Below, piece by piece: positions 18,504 through 29,038 of a stretch of DNA of 64,000 nucleotides. The DNA is taken from assembly GCA_030706735.1 (NCBI GenBank), contig JAUZNZ010000027.1, positions 1 to 64,000 on the forward strand, given 5' to 3'. The DNA comes from Bacteroidota bacterium (GTDB taxonomy: Bacteria; Bacteroidota; Bacteroidia; Chitinophagales; Chitinophagaceae). Numbering within the stretch: the first letter of the stretch is position 1; the number at the start of each line of letters is the position of its first letter. The notes beneath the pieces are model-generated. The model was not told where the DNA came from and ran no database searches. It was given only the letters and a program-made list of their open reading frames with translations. The translations under genes and the position numbers were made by a program.

Positions 18504-19778
18504 ATGAACAGGGTCGCAAGCATTGGGTTCGTGCTATGCCTCATGAGTTGGCATGCTGTGGCAGGCCAGAGCGGGGCGTTAACGATCATGGAATGCTATC
18601 ATCTGGCGCGGCTGCATTACCCGGCAAGCAAACAGCGGGACCTGATCAAGCAATCAGCGGAATATACCCTCGAAAATGCGGGGCGCGGATACCTGCCGCA
18701 ATTAAGTTTTGGCGGCCAGGCCACCCTGCAATCCGACGTAACCCATTTTCCGTTCAAGATCCCCATCACCGGTTTCAGCCTGCCTGATTACAGCAAGGAT
18801 CAATATAAGGTATATGGGGAGATCGACCAGACCCTGTATGACGGAGGGTTGATCCGCATTCAGAAAAGAATGGCCAGGGTCAACGGGGATATCCAGGAAA
18901 AGAACCTTGATGTGGAGTTGTATGCCTTGTATGACCGGGTGAACCAGTTATACTTCGGGATCCTGACGATCGACGAGCAACTAGTTCAAAACGAGTTGCT
19001 GCAGAAGGACATTCTCAATGGAATAGAAAAAGTGAGGGCGCAGGTCAACAACGGACTGGCTTATGCCAGCAGCGTGAATGAGCTCGAGGCGCAGTTATTG
19101 CAAGCGGGTCAGGCCAGAACGGAACTGCGGTCGGCTCGCAAGGCCTGGCTCGATATGCTGGGGCTGTTCATCGGCCGGGAATTGCCGGAGGACAGTTGGC
19201 TTGTACGACCGCCCGACCCCACACTCACAGACAGCGTCAGCCGGCCTGAGCTCGCCTTATTCGAATACCAGAAGCGAAGCTTCGCCCTGCAGGATGACCT
19301 GGCCGCCGCGCAATTGCGGCCAAAACTGGGTTTATTCGCGCAAGGCGGTTATGGACGTCCGGGCATGAACATGTTGAGCAATGACTTTGCCCTCTACTCC
19401 ATCGGCGGTCTGCGCATGACCTGGAACCTGGGGGGACTTTACACGTTGAAAAATCAGCAACGGCTTTCCGAACTGGGCCGGAGGAGCCTGGATGTGCAAA
19501 AAGAAACCTTCTTATTCAATATACAAGCAAGCCGGAAGCAGCATCGCGCAGGGATCGCGAAGTTCCTGGAATTATTAAAAACGGACGAGCAGATCATTCA
19601 AAAACGGGTTTCCGTGAAGAATGCCGCCGGTGCACAATTAGAGAACGGGGTACTGAACGCGCACGACTACCTCACGCAGGTAGATGCCGAAAACCAGGCC
19701 CGTCAGAATGAGATCCTGCACCGCCTGCAATTACTTGCCCTGGAATATGAATATCGTAATCTGACCGGCGCGCAATAA
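18504..19778 (+). CDS. TolC-family outer-membrane efflux protein
   Basis: Signal peptide MNRVASIGFVLCLMSWHAVAGQ; coiled-coil OEP pattern. ORF track start is GTG 18480; ATG 18504 fits the signal peptide better. Confidence 0.85.
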   Translation: MNRVASIGFVLCLMSWHAVAGQSGALTIMECYHLARLHYPASKQRDLIKQSAEYTLENAGRGYLPQLSFGGQATLQSDVTHFPFKIPITGFSLPDYSKDQYKVYGEIDQTLYDGGLIRIQKRMARVNGDIQEKNLDVELYALYDRVNQLYFGILTIDEQLVQNELLQKDILNGIEKVRAQVNNGLAYASSVNELEAQLLQAGQARTELRSARKAWLDMLGLFIGRELPEDSWLVRPPDPTLTDSVSRPELALFEYQKRSFALQDDLAAAQLRPKLGLFAQGGYGRPGMNMLSNDFALYSIGGLRMTWNLGGLYTLKNQQRLSELGRRSLDVQKETFLFNIQASRKQHRAGIAKFLELLKTDEQIIQKRVSVKNAAGAQLENGVLNAHDYLTQVDAENQARQNEILHRLQLLALEYEYRNLTGAQ

Positions 19779-19790
19779 ATTATTATATAT

Positions 19791-20732
19791 ATGAGAACAG
19801 GTTGTGCCATGCTGATCACCCTATTTGTTGTCACCGTCACGGGCTGCCGGTCGCACCGGCATGCCTTCGATGCCGAAGGGGTCTTCGAGGCCGATGAGGT
19901 CATCGTATCCTCGGAGGTTGCCGGGAAGATCTTATCGCTTTCTCTGGACGAGGGATCCCAACTGGGCAAGGATAGCGTGGTGGCTATTATTGACTCCATA
20001 CCGCTCGCCTTGCAACGGTCCCAGGTGGAAGCCACGATACAATCGCTGGGGCGGAAAACGCTTGACGTAACGCCGCAGGTGACCATGCTGCGGGAGCAGA
20101 TCGCGGCGCAGCACATTCAATTGTCGAACCTGCTGAAAGAAAAGGCCAGGACCGAGCGGTTGATCAAGGCCGATGCCGCGGCCACCAAACAATTGGACGA
20201 CTACAATGTCCAAATAGAGGTCTTACGAAAACAGATCGACGTGACCGAACAACAGATCCGTGTCCAGCAAACGGCCGTCGGCACACAGAATAGTACGGTG
20301 ATGAGCGAATCCAAACCGCTGCGGCAGGCCGTTGCGCAGATCGACGACCAGTTAAAGAGGACCCGGGTGGTGAATCCGGTCAGCGGCATCGTACTGACCA
20401 AATATGCGATGGCCGGGGAGGTCACTACCGCAGGGAGGGCGTTATACAAGATCGCGGACCTATCCGTCATCACCCTGAGGGTTTATGTTACCGGAACGCA
20501 ACTGGCCGCGCTAAAGATCGACCAGGGCGTACGGGTATTTGTCGATGACGGGGCGGATACCTATAAGGAATACCCCGGGACCATCACGGTCATCTCCGAC
20601 AAGGCCGAATTCACACCAAAGACCATTCAGACCAAAGAAGAACGCGCCAACCTGGTCTATGCGGTAAAGATCCATGTGAAGAATGACGGTTTCATCAAGA
20701 TCGGTATGTATGGAGAGGTCCTGTTTAAATGA
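19791..20732 (+). CDS. HlyD-family periplasmic adaptor (lipoprotein)
   Basis: Lipobox VTVTGC; FEADEVIVSSEVAGKILSLSLDEGSQLGKDSVVAIID; RVVNPVSGIVLTKYAMAGEVT. Confidence 0.9.
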   Translation: MRTGCAMLITLFVVTVTGCRSHRHAFDAEGVFEADEVIVSSEVAGKILSLSLDEGSQLGKDSVVAIIDSIPLALQRSQVEATIQSLGRKTLDVTPQVTMLREQIAAQHIQLSNLLKEKARTERLIKADAAATKQLDDYNVQIEVLRKQIDVTEQQIRVQQTAVGTQNSTVMSESKPLRQAVAQIDDQLKRTRVVNPVSGIVLTKYAMAGEVTTAGRALYKIADLSVITLRVYVTGTQLAALKIDQGVRVFVDDGADTYKEYPGTITVISDKAEFTPKTIQTKEERANLVYAVKIHVKNDGFIKIGMYGEVLFK

Positions 20733-20738
20733 ACAGCT

Positions 20739-21662
20739 ATGGTAAAGCCGGTAATCGTTGAAGAACTCGTTAAGAAATACCGTATGAAAAGGGGCGAGGT
20801 GAAAGCCCTGAACGGCATCTCCTTCAGCGTGGAGAAAGGGGAAGTGTTTGGCATCATCGGTCCGGACGGCGCCGGCAAGACCTCCCTGTTCCGGATCCTG
20901 AACACCTTATTGCTGGCGGATCAGGGGCGGGCGACGGTAAATGGGTATGACACGGTGGGGGAATACAAAAAGATCCGGCAGTGCATCGGTTATATGCCCG
21001 GGCGATTCTCTTTGTACCAGGACCTTTCGGTTCGGGAGAACCTGGAATTCTTTGCCGCGATCTTCAATGCCGATATCCAGGAAAACTATCTGCTGATCAA
21101 AGACATATACACGCAGATCGAGCCCTTCCGCGACCGGCGGGCGGGACAGTTATCCGGAGGCATGAAACAGAAGCTTGCGTTGTGTTGCGCGCTGATCCAT
21201 CAGCCGGAGATCCTGTTCCTGGATGAACCTACTACGGGGGTGGACGCCGTCTCGAGGAAGGAATTCTGGGAGATGCTCCATCGGCTCAAGGAACGGGGCA
21301 TCACGATCCTCGTCTCCACGTCCTATATGGATGAGGCTGGTTTGTGCGACCGGGTAGCCCTGCTTCAAAAGGGGAATATCCTATCGATCGATACGCCGGA
21401 AGGGATCAGGGGTCGATTCGGGAAAGCGGTTTGGGCGGTCAGGGCTTCGGAGATGTTCCGTTTACTGAATGAGTTGAAAGGCGATCCGTCAGTCGAGAGC
21501 TGCTATCCCTTCGGGCAATATCATCATGTCGTGCTCAAGGCGCCCCTGGCGGGGGAAACGGACCTGCGCGGGATAATGGATCGCGAAAGGTATGCGGAAG
21601 CCGAAGTCAGGCCTATATCGCCGACGATCGAAGATTGCTTTATGGCGTTGATGAAAGAATAG
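20739..21662 (+). CDS. ABC transporter ATP-binding protein
   Basis: GPDGAGKTSLFRIL, QLSGGMKQKLALCCALIHQPEILFLDEPTTGVD. Confidence 0.95.
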   Translation: MVKPVIVEELVKKYRMKRGEVKALNGISFSVEKGEVFGIIGPDGAGKTSLFRILNTLLLADQGRATVNGYDTVGEYKKIRQCIGYMPGRFSLYQDLSVRENLEFFAAIFNADIQENYLLIKDIYTQIEPFRDRRAGQLSGGMKQKLALCCALIHQPEILFLDEPTTGVDAVSRKEFWEMLHRLKERGITILVSTSYMDEAGLCDRVALLQKGNILSIDTPEGIRGRFGKAVWAVRASEMFRLLNELKGDPSVESCYPFGQYHHVVLKAPLAGETDLRGIMDRERYAEAEVRPISPTIEDCFMALMKE

Positions 21663-21684
21663 TTGATGAAAGAATACCTGCATT

Positions 21685-22431
21685 ATGGAAAACGAAATGG
21701 TCATCACGGCAAGGGACCTGACGAAACGCTTCGGCGCCTTCGTGGCAGTGGACGCGATCTCCTTCGAGGTCAGGAAGGGTGAGATCTTCGGATTTCTCGG
21801 CGCCAACGGGGCGGGCAAGACGACGGCCATGCGGATGTTGTGCGGGCTGTCCCTGCCCAGTTCAGGGCAGGCGACCGTGGCCGGGTACGATGTATACCGG
21901 CAAACGGAACAGATCAAGCGGAGCATCGGATACATGAGCCAGAAATTCTCGCTTTATGAGGATCTGACCGTACGGGAGAATATCCGTTTCTATGCCGGCA
22001 TTTACCAGCTCAGCGACGCCCGGATCAGGGAAAAGACCGCGAAACTGCTGCAGCAACTGCATATGGAGGAACAGGAGAAAAGCCTGGTTCGTTCGCTGCC
22101 TTTGGGATGGAAGCAGAAACTGGCCTTTGCCATCGCCATCGTGCATGATCCGGCCATCGTATTCCTCGATGAGCCCACGGGCGGGGTAGACCCGATGATG
22201 AGAAAGGAATTCTGGAGTACTATTTATGAAGCCTCGGACAGGGGCATTACCATTTTTGTGACCACGCACTATATGGATGAGGCCGAATATTGTCACCGTG
22301 TGTCCATTATGGTGGATGGGCGGATCGAGGCGTTGGACAGTCCGGGGCGGCTGATGAAGCGATATGCAGCGGGATCCATGGACGACGTATTCCTCCAACT
22401 GGCGAGGAAGGCCAGCAGGACGGGAGCATAA
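21685..22431 (+). CDS. ABC transporter ATP-binding protein
   Basis: GANGAGKTTAMRML; VFLDEPTGGVDPMMR. Confidence 0.95.
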   Translation: MENEMVITARDLTKRFGAFVAVDAISFEVRKGEIFGFLGANGAGKTTAMRMLCGLSLPSSGQATVAGYDVYRQTEQIKRSIGYMSQKFSLYEDLTVRENIRFYAGIYQLSDARIREKTAKLLQQLHMEEQEKSLVRSLPLGWKQKLAFAIAIVHDPAIVFLDEPTGGVDPMMRKEFWSTIYEASDRGITIFVTTHYMDEAEYCHRVSIMVDGRIEALDSPGRLMKRYAAGSMDDVFLQLARKASRTGA

Positions 22432-22445
22432 GATAAACGTAATAC

Positions 22446-23552
22446 ATGAAACAGTTCCTGATCTTCGTACGGAAAGAGTGGTATCATATCTGGCGGGACA
22501 AGCGAACCTTGCTGATCCTGATCGGGATGCCCATCATCCAGATCGTCCTGTATGGATTTGCGCTGACCAACGAGATCAAGAACTCGCGGATCGCGGTGCT
22601 CGACGAATCCCACGATCCGTCTACCCTTGCGCTGATCCAAAAGATCGATGCGAGCCGTTATTTCGAAATAACGCGCATGCTGCATTCTCCCGCGGATGTC
22701 GAGGCTGTATTCCGGCAAGGGAGGACGAGGCTGGTCATCATCTTTCCATTGGGATTTCGGGGAGACCTGCTGCATGGTCATCGTGCCCAGGTGCAATTGG
22801 TCGCGGACGCGTCGGACCCGAATACAGCCAATATGCTCACGAACTATGCCGAAGCCATCATCAATGATTACCAGCAGAGCCTGAACGGGGATCAGGCCCT
22901 TCCCTACCAGATCTCGACCCAGATCCGGATGCTGTACAATCCGGAGTTGAAGGGCGCCTACAATTTCGTGCCGGGCGTCCTGGCCCTGGTCCTCATGTTG
23001 GTCTGCGCCATGATGACCTCCATGTCGATCGTCAGGGAAAAAGAAATGGGCAGCATGGAGGTGATCCTGGTATCGCCCCTCAAGCCATTCCGCATCATTA
23101 TCGCCAAGACCATCCCCTATCTGCTTGTCTCGCTGCTCAATATCGTCTGCATCCTTGTGCTGAGCGTGTATGCCCTGGAGGTACCGATTCGGGGTAGCTT
23201 GTGGTTGCTGATCGGAGAGAGCATGCTGTTCACGATCACGTCCCTGTCGGTCGGGCTATTGATCTCGAATTCAGCGAAGACCCAGCAGACGGCCATGTTC
23301 ACGTCCATGATGAGCCTGTTCCTGCCGACGCTGCTCTTTAGCGGCTTCCTATTCCCGGTGGAGAACATGCCCCTGCCCTTGCGGGTCGTATCGAATGTGG
23401 TACCGGCCAAATGGTATTATATCATCGTGAAATCGGTCATGATCAAGGGGCTTGGGCCGGCGGCCGTGTGGAAGGAAACGCTGATCCTCACCGGTATGAC
23501 CCTGGTCTTGCTGGGCATCAGCATCAGGAACTTTAAAATCAGGCTGGCATGA
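22446..23552 (+). CDS. ABC-2 type permease
   Basis: RKEWYHIWRDKRTLLILIGMPIIQIVLYGFAL; NFVPGVLALVLMLVCAMMTSMSIVREKEMGSMEVI. Confidence 0.9.
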   Translation: MKQFLIFVRKEWYHIWRDKRTLLILIGMPIIQIVLYGFALTNEIKNSRIAVLDESHDPSTLALIQKIDASRYFEITRMLHSPADVEAVFRQGRTRLVIIFPLGFRGDLLHGHRAQVQLVADASDPNTANMLTNYAEAIINDYQQSLNGDQALPYQISTQIRMLYNPELKGAYNFVPGVLALVLMLVCAMMTSMSIVREKEMGSMEVILVSPLKPFRIIIAKTIPYLLVSLLNIVCILVLSVYALEVPIRGSLWLLIGESMLFTITSLSVGLLISNSAKTQQTAMFTSMMSLFLPTLLFSGFLFPVENMPLPLRVVSNVVPAKWYYIIVKSVMIKGLGPAAVWKETLILTGMTLVLLGISIRNFKIRLA

Positions 23553-24670
23553 GAACCTTAAAATTCTTGTTGGAGAAGGAATTCCTTCAGATCCTGCGCG
23601 ATCCGGCCATCTGGCGGATCCTGTTCGTCATGCCGATCGTACAACTGCTGATCCTGCCCCTTGCGGCGGACTATGAGATCAAGAACATCAATTTAAGCGT
23701 CGTAGACCATGATCATTCGGCTTATTCGACGAGATTGGTGAATAAGATCACGGCTTCCGGCTACTTCAGGATGACCGACTACAGCGCGGGCTATTCCGGT
23801 TCATTGCGGGCGATCGAGCGGGATCGTGCCGACCTGGTCCTGGAGATCCCGCCGCAATTCGAGAAGACCCTGATAAAGGAAAATGGGGCCACCCTCTTCA
23901 TCGGCGTCAATGCCATCAATGGGGTAAAAGCAGGGCTGGGAGGCGCTTATATCCAACGCATCGTCCGTGATTATAACCAGGATGTGCGTGCGCAATGGAT
24001 CCAGTACCCAAGGCTTGACCCGTTGCCGATCATTGACATGCGTTATTCCGATTGGTATAATCCACATATGAATTACCGGTACTTCATGGTACCGGGGATA
24101 TTGGTCATGCTGGTCACGATGATCGGCACTTCCTTTGCGTCGAACAATATCGTCCGGGAGATCGAAATGGGCACGATCGAACAGATCAACGTCAGCCCGA
24201 TCAGGAAGGTGCATTTCATATTGGGCAAGCTTTTCCCATTCATGCTATTGGCCCTGACGGTACTGACCACCGGGCTGGTGATCGCGAGGGTCGTGTATGG
24301 GATCGTACCTGTGGGTCACTATTCCACCATCTATGTCTTCGCCTCGGTCTATCTCCTGGCTGTGCTGGGACTGGGACTACTCTTATCCACTTATGCGCAA
24401 ACCCAGCAGCAATCCATGCTGGTCTCGTCCTTCGTCACGATGATATTCAACCTGCTGAGCGGACTCTATACGCCGATCGAGAGCATGCCGGGATGGGCAC
24501 AGGTGATCACGAGATTCAATCCCGTGTCTTACTTCATACAGGTCATGAGAATGGTGGTGCTGAAAGGCAGCGGTTTGTCGGACATACAGCCACATATACT
24601 GGCCGTACTGGGATTTGCCGTATTCTTTAATGGATGGGCGATCCTCAACTATAAGAAGAGGACGGGCTGA
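23549..24670 (+). CDS. ABC-2 type permease
   Basis: NYRYFMVPGILVMLVTMIGTSFASNNIVREIEMGTIEQINVSPI. Confidence 0.9.
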   Translation: MRTLKFLLEKEFLQILRDPAIWRILFVMPIVQLLILPLAADYEIKNINLSVVDHDHSAYSTRLVNKITASGYFRMTDYSAGYSGSLRAIERDRADLVLEIPPQFEKTLIKENGATLFIGVNAINGVKAGLGGAYIQRIVRDYNQDVRAQWIQYPRLDPLPIIDMRYSDWYNPHMNYRYFMVPGILVMLVTMIGTSFASNNIVREIEMGTIEQINVSPIRKVHFILGKLFPFMLLALTVLTTGLVIARVVYGIVPVGHYSTIYVFASVYLLAVLGLGLLLSTYAQTQQQSMLVSSFVTMIFNLLSGLYTPIESMPGWAQVITRFNPVSYFIQVMRMVVLKGSGLSDIQPHILAVLGFAVFFNGWAILNYKKRTG

Positions 24671-24701
24671 GCGGTCAGGACGAGCCGCGGCTGGAGCAAG
24701 G

Positions 24702-24902
24702 TCAGGACTTCCCGGTGTGGAGCCATTTGCGGCTGATGACCGACACGGCGGAGGATAGCGCTTCGCGGGCCAGGCCTGCCGGTTCGAAGTGGCGGCGGAT
24801 CGATCTCCAATCGTCACGAATGTCTTTTTCCAACTCTTCGGCCCGGCGGTGCAGGCGTTTTTGCTCGTTTCGCAGCTGCGACATGCGTTTAATCGTTTTC
24901 AT
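24702..24902 (-). CDS. hypothetical small coiled-coil protein
   Basis: 66 aa, overlaps the stop of the upstream phage-holin-like membrane gene (operon-like). Confidence 0.5.
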   Translation of the reverse strand: MKTIKRMSQLRNEQKRLHRRAEELEKDIRDDWRSIRRHFEPAGLAREALSSAVSVISRKWLHTGKS

Positions 24903-25251
24903 CTGACACCTCGTTTTTAAATAGTTGATGAATAATACCGTTCATGACCGGTATCCGGATGAGCCAGCCTTTCGCCGTCCAGACGAAGAGGCCCATGATC
25001 AGATAGAAAGCGGACACCAGGAGGAAGCCAAGCCAGATCCTGCCCAGCCAGATGCCCAGGCCATAAGCGGCTGCCACGCTGGCAAACAGAAGGCAGAACA
25101 GAAAAACGACGCTTACGACCGAGCGGGCGATAAGAAGGGCCGTAACCCCTGAAATCTTTTCGGCAGTCGCCAGTTTAGCCTCGTCGATACGCGTATTGAC
25201 ATATTCTTTGGCATGATCGAAGAGGTCTTCGAATCTTTTTAACTCTTCCAT
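24889..25251 (-). CDS. phage-holin/DUF1469-like small membrane protein
   Basis: MEELKRFEDLFDHAKEYVNTRIDEAKLATAEKISGVTALLIARSVVSVVFLFCLLFASVAAAYGLGIWLG. Confidence 0.75.
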   Translation of the reverse strand: MEELKRFEDLFDHAKEYVNTRIDEAKLATAEKISGVTALLIARSVVSVVFLFCLLFASVAAAYGLGIWLGRIWLGFLLVSAFYLIMGLFVWTAKGWLIRIPVMNGIIHQLFKNEVSDEND

Positions 25252-25268
25252 AAAAATTATATTGTCCT

Positions 25269-25333
25269 TAAAAATAGGCCGGCCGGCCAAAAAAAATACT
25301 GATCCGGCTCAAGGGTCGAGATGATAAACATCC
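25269..25333 (-). promoter_or_regulatory. Phased dyads + -7 box for the holin-like gene, inside the 3' end of the upstream gene
   Basis: TGATCCGGCTCA 25300, TGATAAACATCC 25322; TATTTTTA (25269-25276 minus) at 33 bp. Confidence 0.8.
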
Positions 25334-26589
25334 TTATAGAAGTTGATCTTGCCCGAGGTATCCGCTTCGGCCCGGAGGTATACGACGAAGACGGGCACCG
25401 CTTTATCGAGGGACAGGGAAAAAGGCCGTTGATCCTTGACACAGGCACGGAGCAGGGTGGTATCGAGTTTATCATGGACCAATTGCAGGCCAAGCGCCAG
25501 GGGTTTTTCCAGCCGGATGCAACCATGGCTATAATACCGGTAGTTTGAGAAAAAGGCGGACTTGAGATTGGTATCGTGCATGTAGACGTCGAATGGGCTA
25601 TTGATATCGAATTTGACGACCCCGAGGGCATTATCGCAGCCGGTCGCCTGGCGGACACTGAAGGGAAAGTTCTTTTTATCATAGGATGGCCAGGGAAGGG
25701 ATTGGGGGTCTACCGTGTCGCCCTGTGCATCCAATAGTTGCATATTCATGAGCTTTACCATCGCCGGCTCTCGCTTAAAGAGAGGCAAGAGTTCGTTGAC
25801 GGCGATCTTACGGGGAACATTCCAGTACGGATAGAGAATGATGCGGTTGCACCAGGCGGCAAACCGGGGAGTCCGTTTGGAGGCCTGTCCGGCAACGACC
25901 TTCATGGTCAGGATCAAGCTATCCTTTTCAAAATACCGAAGCGTTGCCGAAGGAATATTGACGACGATATAACGTGGGAGAACGTGATGATGGATCCATC
26001 GATATGCGTTGAGCGCCGTGCGCAGAGAGTGGGATCGGGATGCGTCCGGTCCTGCCAGGTGGTCTGCCAGTGCCGCCTTCAGGGAATCATATCCGGCAGT
26101 CCGGGGTTCCAGCCCGTCCATCCACCTGTGAAGATCTGCGGCGGAATTTATGCGGCCAAGACCATTCAGGATCAGCCGGTCATCTTCCGCCGCGAAGGTG
26201 GGGGAAACGCCGTCATAGGCGAGCATCCGATCCTTGTCCGCACCCTGGAAAAGATCCTTGGCGAGGGCAATGGCTGCGTCGGTGTACATTCTGTCCCAAT
26301 CCATAAGGGTGCGGGCGTCCGGTCTTGCGGGGCCGGCCATGGAGGGCGCGACGCGAAGAGAGGCAATATGATACCGGTTGCTATCGAGACCGGACCAGGC
26401 CGCGCTGTCGAGGCAATCCATCAATGCCATTCTGAGCGAGGCGGCGTCTTTGAGCGAGGCGGCATCGCTTTCGGGCCGGTACCAAAAGAGAGCCTGATGA
26501 CGTTGCCGGTAGAATTGATCTACGAGCGGGGTCCGTTCAGAGGTGCGGGCAAGAAGCCAACACAAGAGCAGCATGCAAACAGAACGCAT
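25309..26589 (-). CDS. L,D-transpeptidase (YkuD)
   Basis: YYSHGCIRLEKPLALGLQLV catalytic motif; NIPSATLRYFEKDSLILTMKVVAG. Confidence 0.9.
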   Translation of the reverse strand: MRSVCMLLLCWLLARTSERTPLVDQFYRQRHQALFWYRPESDAASLKDAASLRMALMDCLDSAAWSGLDSNRYHIASLRVAPSMAGPARPDARTLMDWDRMYTDAAIALAKDLFQGADKDRMLAYDGVSPTFAAEDDRLILNGLGRINSAADLHRWMDGLEPRTAGYDSLKAALADHLAGPDASRSHSLRTALNAYRWIHHHVLPRYIVVNIPSATLRYFEKDSLILTMKVVAGQASKRTPRFAAWCNRIILYPYWNVPRKIAVNELLPLFKREPAMVKLMNMQLLDAQGDTVDPQSLPWPSYDKKNFPFSVRQATGCDNALGVVKFDINSPFDVYMHDTNLKSAFFSNYRYYSHGCIRLEKPLALGLQLVHDKLDTTLLRACVKDQRPFSLSLDKAVPVFVVYLRAEADTSGKINFYKDVYHLDP

Positions 26590-26607
26590 GGCGGGAAATT
26601 GAGTGAG

Positions 26608-29019
26608 TTATGCGGAAGCTCCTGCGGTTTGGCCGGCGCGAACGGCCGCCTCCGCCTTATTGATATTTTCAATCCCTTTCAGCACGGCATCGGGATTGAA
26701 GGAAATGCTGTCAATCCCCTTCTCCACCAGGAACCGGGCGAAATCCGGGAAATCACTGGGCGCCTGGCCGCAGAGGCCGACCCTGGCGCCTGCCTCCCGG
26801 CCCTCGCGGATCATCGTGGCGATCATTTTCTTCACCGCCTTATCCTGTTCGTTGAAGATCCCTGCCACCACGGACGAATCCCTATCGATGCCGAGGGTGA
26901 GTTGGGTCAGGTCGTTGGAACCGATGGAGAAGCCGTCGAAAATTTCCGCGAACTCGCCGGCCAGGAGGACATTGCTTGGGATCTCCGCCATGACGTAGAT
27001 CGCCAGGTCATTGCGGAGCTGAGAAAGTCCATAGTCCTTCATCACCTGGATCACCTTTCGCCCTTCGTCCAGGGTGCGGCAGAAGGGGATCATTACCTTC
27101 ACATTGCTGAGGCCCATGTCTTCTCTAACGATCCGGATGGCCTCGCATTCGAGGCGGAAACCGGCCTTATACAAATCGTTATAATAGCGGGAGGCGCCGC
27201 GGAAACCGAGCATCGGATTCTCTTCTCCGGGTTCAAAATCGCGGCCGCCCAGGAGGTTGGCATATTCGTTTGTCTTGAAATCGCTCATCCGTACGATCAC
27301 CTCTTTGGGGAAGAATGCGGCGGCGATCGTGGCGATGCCCTCGCTAAGCTTGTCTATAAAAAATTGTTCTTTATCGGGACGGTGATGGGTGATCTCGTTG
27401 ATCCGTTGTTGCACCGCGGGGTCCTTCAGCGAGTCGAAATGCACGAGCGCCATGGGATGTATCCCAATATAATCGGTGATGATAAATTCCATGCGCATCA
27501 AGCCCACGCCTTCGTTGGGGTAGAAGGAGAGCTCGAAGGCCTTGTCCGGGTCGCCGACGATGAGCATGACCTGCGTGCGATCCGGGAGGCGGATGTTGCT
27601 CAAGTCGAGCTGTTTTTCCGTCCAGGTCGCTTTGCCCCTGTATACAAAGCCGGTCTTCCCTTCACAGCAGGAAACGGTGATCGTCTCTCCTTCCGCGATC
27701 TTTTCGGTGGCGTCCCCGGTGCCTACGATGGCCGGAACACCCAGTTCCCTGGCCACAATCGACGCGTGGCTCGTTCTGCCTCCTTTATTGGTCAGGATCG
27801 CTCCTGCCCTTTTCAATATGGGATCCCAGTCGGGGCTGGTCATTTCGGTCACGATGATCTCGCCGTCCAGCAGCTTAGCGGCCTCGGCGGGCGAAGACAG
27901 GATCCTGGCCTTCCCCGACATGATTCGCTCACCTACCCCTTCGCCTTTCGTGAGGCATTCGCCTTTTTCCTTCAATTCATATTCAACCACGAGGAATGGG
28001 TTCTTTCGGGATTGCACGGTCTCGGGCCTTGCCTGTACGATGAAGAACTCACCGGTGAGGCCATCCTTTGCCCATTCGATGTCCATGGGCTTATTGTAAT
28101 GCTGTTCGATGAGGACCGCCCATCGTGCGAGGTCGGTCACTTCATCGTCCGTCATTACGAATTGCTCTCTCTTGTCGGGCGCGGTGTCGAGATTGAGCGT
28201 CCGGGTGAGGACGCTGGCGTGATCGCCCGCATAGACCATGGTCTTTTCTTTTTTGCCCAGCCTCCGTTGAATGATGGCTTTTTTTCCCTGGGCCAGGGAA
28301 GGTTTGAAAACCAGGAACTCATCCGGGCTTACCTCTCCCTGCACGATGTTCTCGCCCATTCCCCATACGCCGGCCACATGGATGACGTCCCTGAACCCGG
28401 ACTCGGGTTCAAGGGTGAAGGCCACGCCTGAGCAGGCCTTATCCGACCGAACCATTTTCTGGATGCCTACGGACAGCGCGATCTTGTCGTGGCCGAAGCC
28501 GTTGTCCTCACGGTATTTGATCGCCCTGTCCGTGTACAGGGAAGCGAAGCAGGCCCTTACGGCCTCCATGAGCTGTATCTCCCCGCTGATATTGAGGTAG
28601 GACTCGTGTTGACCGGCGAAGCTTGCCTCCGGAAGATCTTCGGCGGTAGCGCTGCTGCGGACGGCCACGTCGGCGTGCCCATGAGAACAGAGCGCAGCAT
28701 AGGACGCAATGACCGCGTCCCGCAGGTCGCCCGGGGTCTCCGCATTGAGGATGAGCGCCCTCGCCCGTTTTCCTATGTCCGACAGATTGGAGAATTTCTC
28801 CCTGTCGAGGCCGAGGAGCAGCCCGCTGAGGACGGGGCGTAACTTATTGTGATCCAGGAAATGCCAGAAGGCCGCCGCGGTCGTCGCGAAGCCATCCGGT
28901 ACGCGGATACCGGCCTGGGTCAAATTCGAGAACATCTCGCCGAGGGACGCGTTCTTGCCGCCCACGACCGGAACATCGGCGATGCCGATCTCGCTGAATT
29001 TTTTGATATAGGTATCCAT
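26608..29019 (-). CDS. ppsA: phosphoenolpyruvate synthase
   Basis: GGKNASLGEMFSNL, GGRTSHASIVARELGVPAIVG, GSNDLTQLTLGIDRDS; start at MDTYIKKFSEIG. Confidence 0.95.
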   Translation of the reverse strand: MDTYIKKFSEIGIADVPVVGGKNASLGEMFSNLTQAGIRVPDGFATTAAAFWHFLDHNKLRPVLSGLLLGLDREKFSNLSDIGKRARALILNAETPGDLRDAVIASYAALCSHGHADVAVRSSATAEDLPEASFAGQHESYLNISGEIQLMEAVRACFASLYTDRAIKYREDNGFGHDKIALSVGIQKMVRSDKACSGVAFTLEPESGFRDVIHVAGVWGMGENIVQGEVSPDEFLVFKPSLAQGKKAIIQRRLGKKEKTMVYAGDHASVLTRTLNLDTAPDKREQFVMTDDEVTDLARWAVLIEQHYNKPMDIEWAKDGLTGEFFIVQARPETVQSRKNPFLVVEYELKEKGECLTKGEGVGERIMSGKARILSSPAEAAKLLDGEIIVTEMTSPDWDPILKRAGAILTNKGGRTSHASIVARELGVPAIVGTGDATEKIAEGETITVSCCEGKTGFVYRGKATWTEKQLDLSNIRLPDRTQVMLIVGDPDKAFELSFYPNEGVGLMRMEFIITDYIGIHPMALVHFDSLKDPAVQQRINEITHHRPDKEQFFIDKLSEGIATIAAAFFPKEVIVRMSDFKTNEYANLLGGRDFEPGEENPMLGFRGASRYYNDLYKAGFRLECEAIRIVREDMGLSNVKVMIPFCRTLDEGRKVIQVMKDYGLSQLRNDLAIYVMAEIPSNVLLAGEFAEIFDGFSIGSNDLTQLTLGIDRDSSVVAGIFNEQDKAVKKMIATMIREGREAGARVGLCGQAPSDFPDFARFLVEKGIDSISFNPDAVLKGIENINKAEAAVRAGQTAGASA

Positions 29020-29038
29020 AAAATCGCGATTTATACTA

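Noticed and set aside
25738-28431. 897-aa plus-strand ORF
   Set aside because: Entirely antisense to L,D-transpeptidase and ppsA, which have clear motifs; low-complexity His/Gly/Asp-rich translation typical of GC-rich antisense frames.
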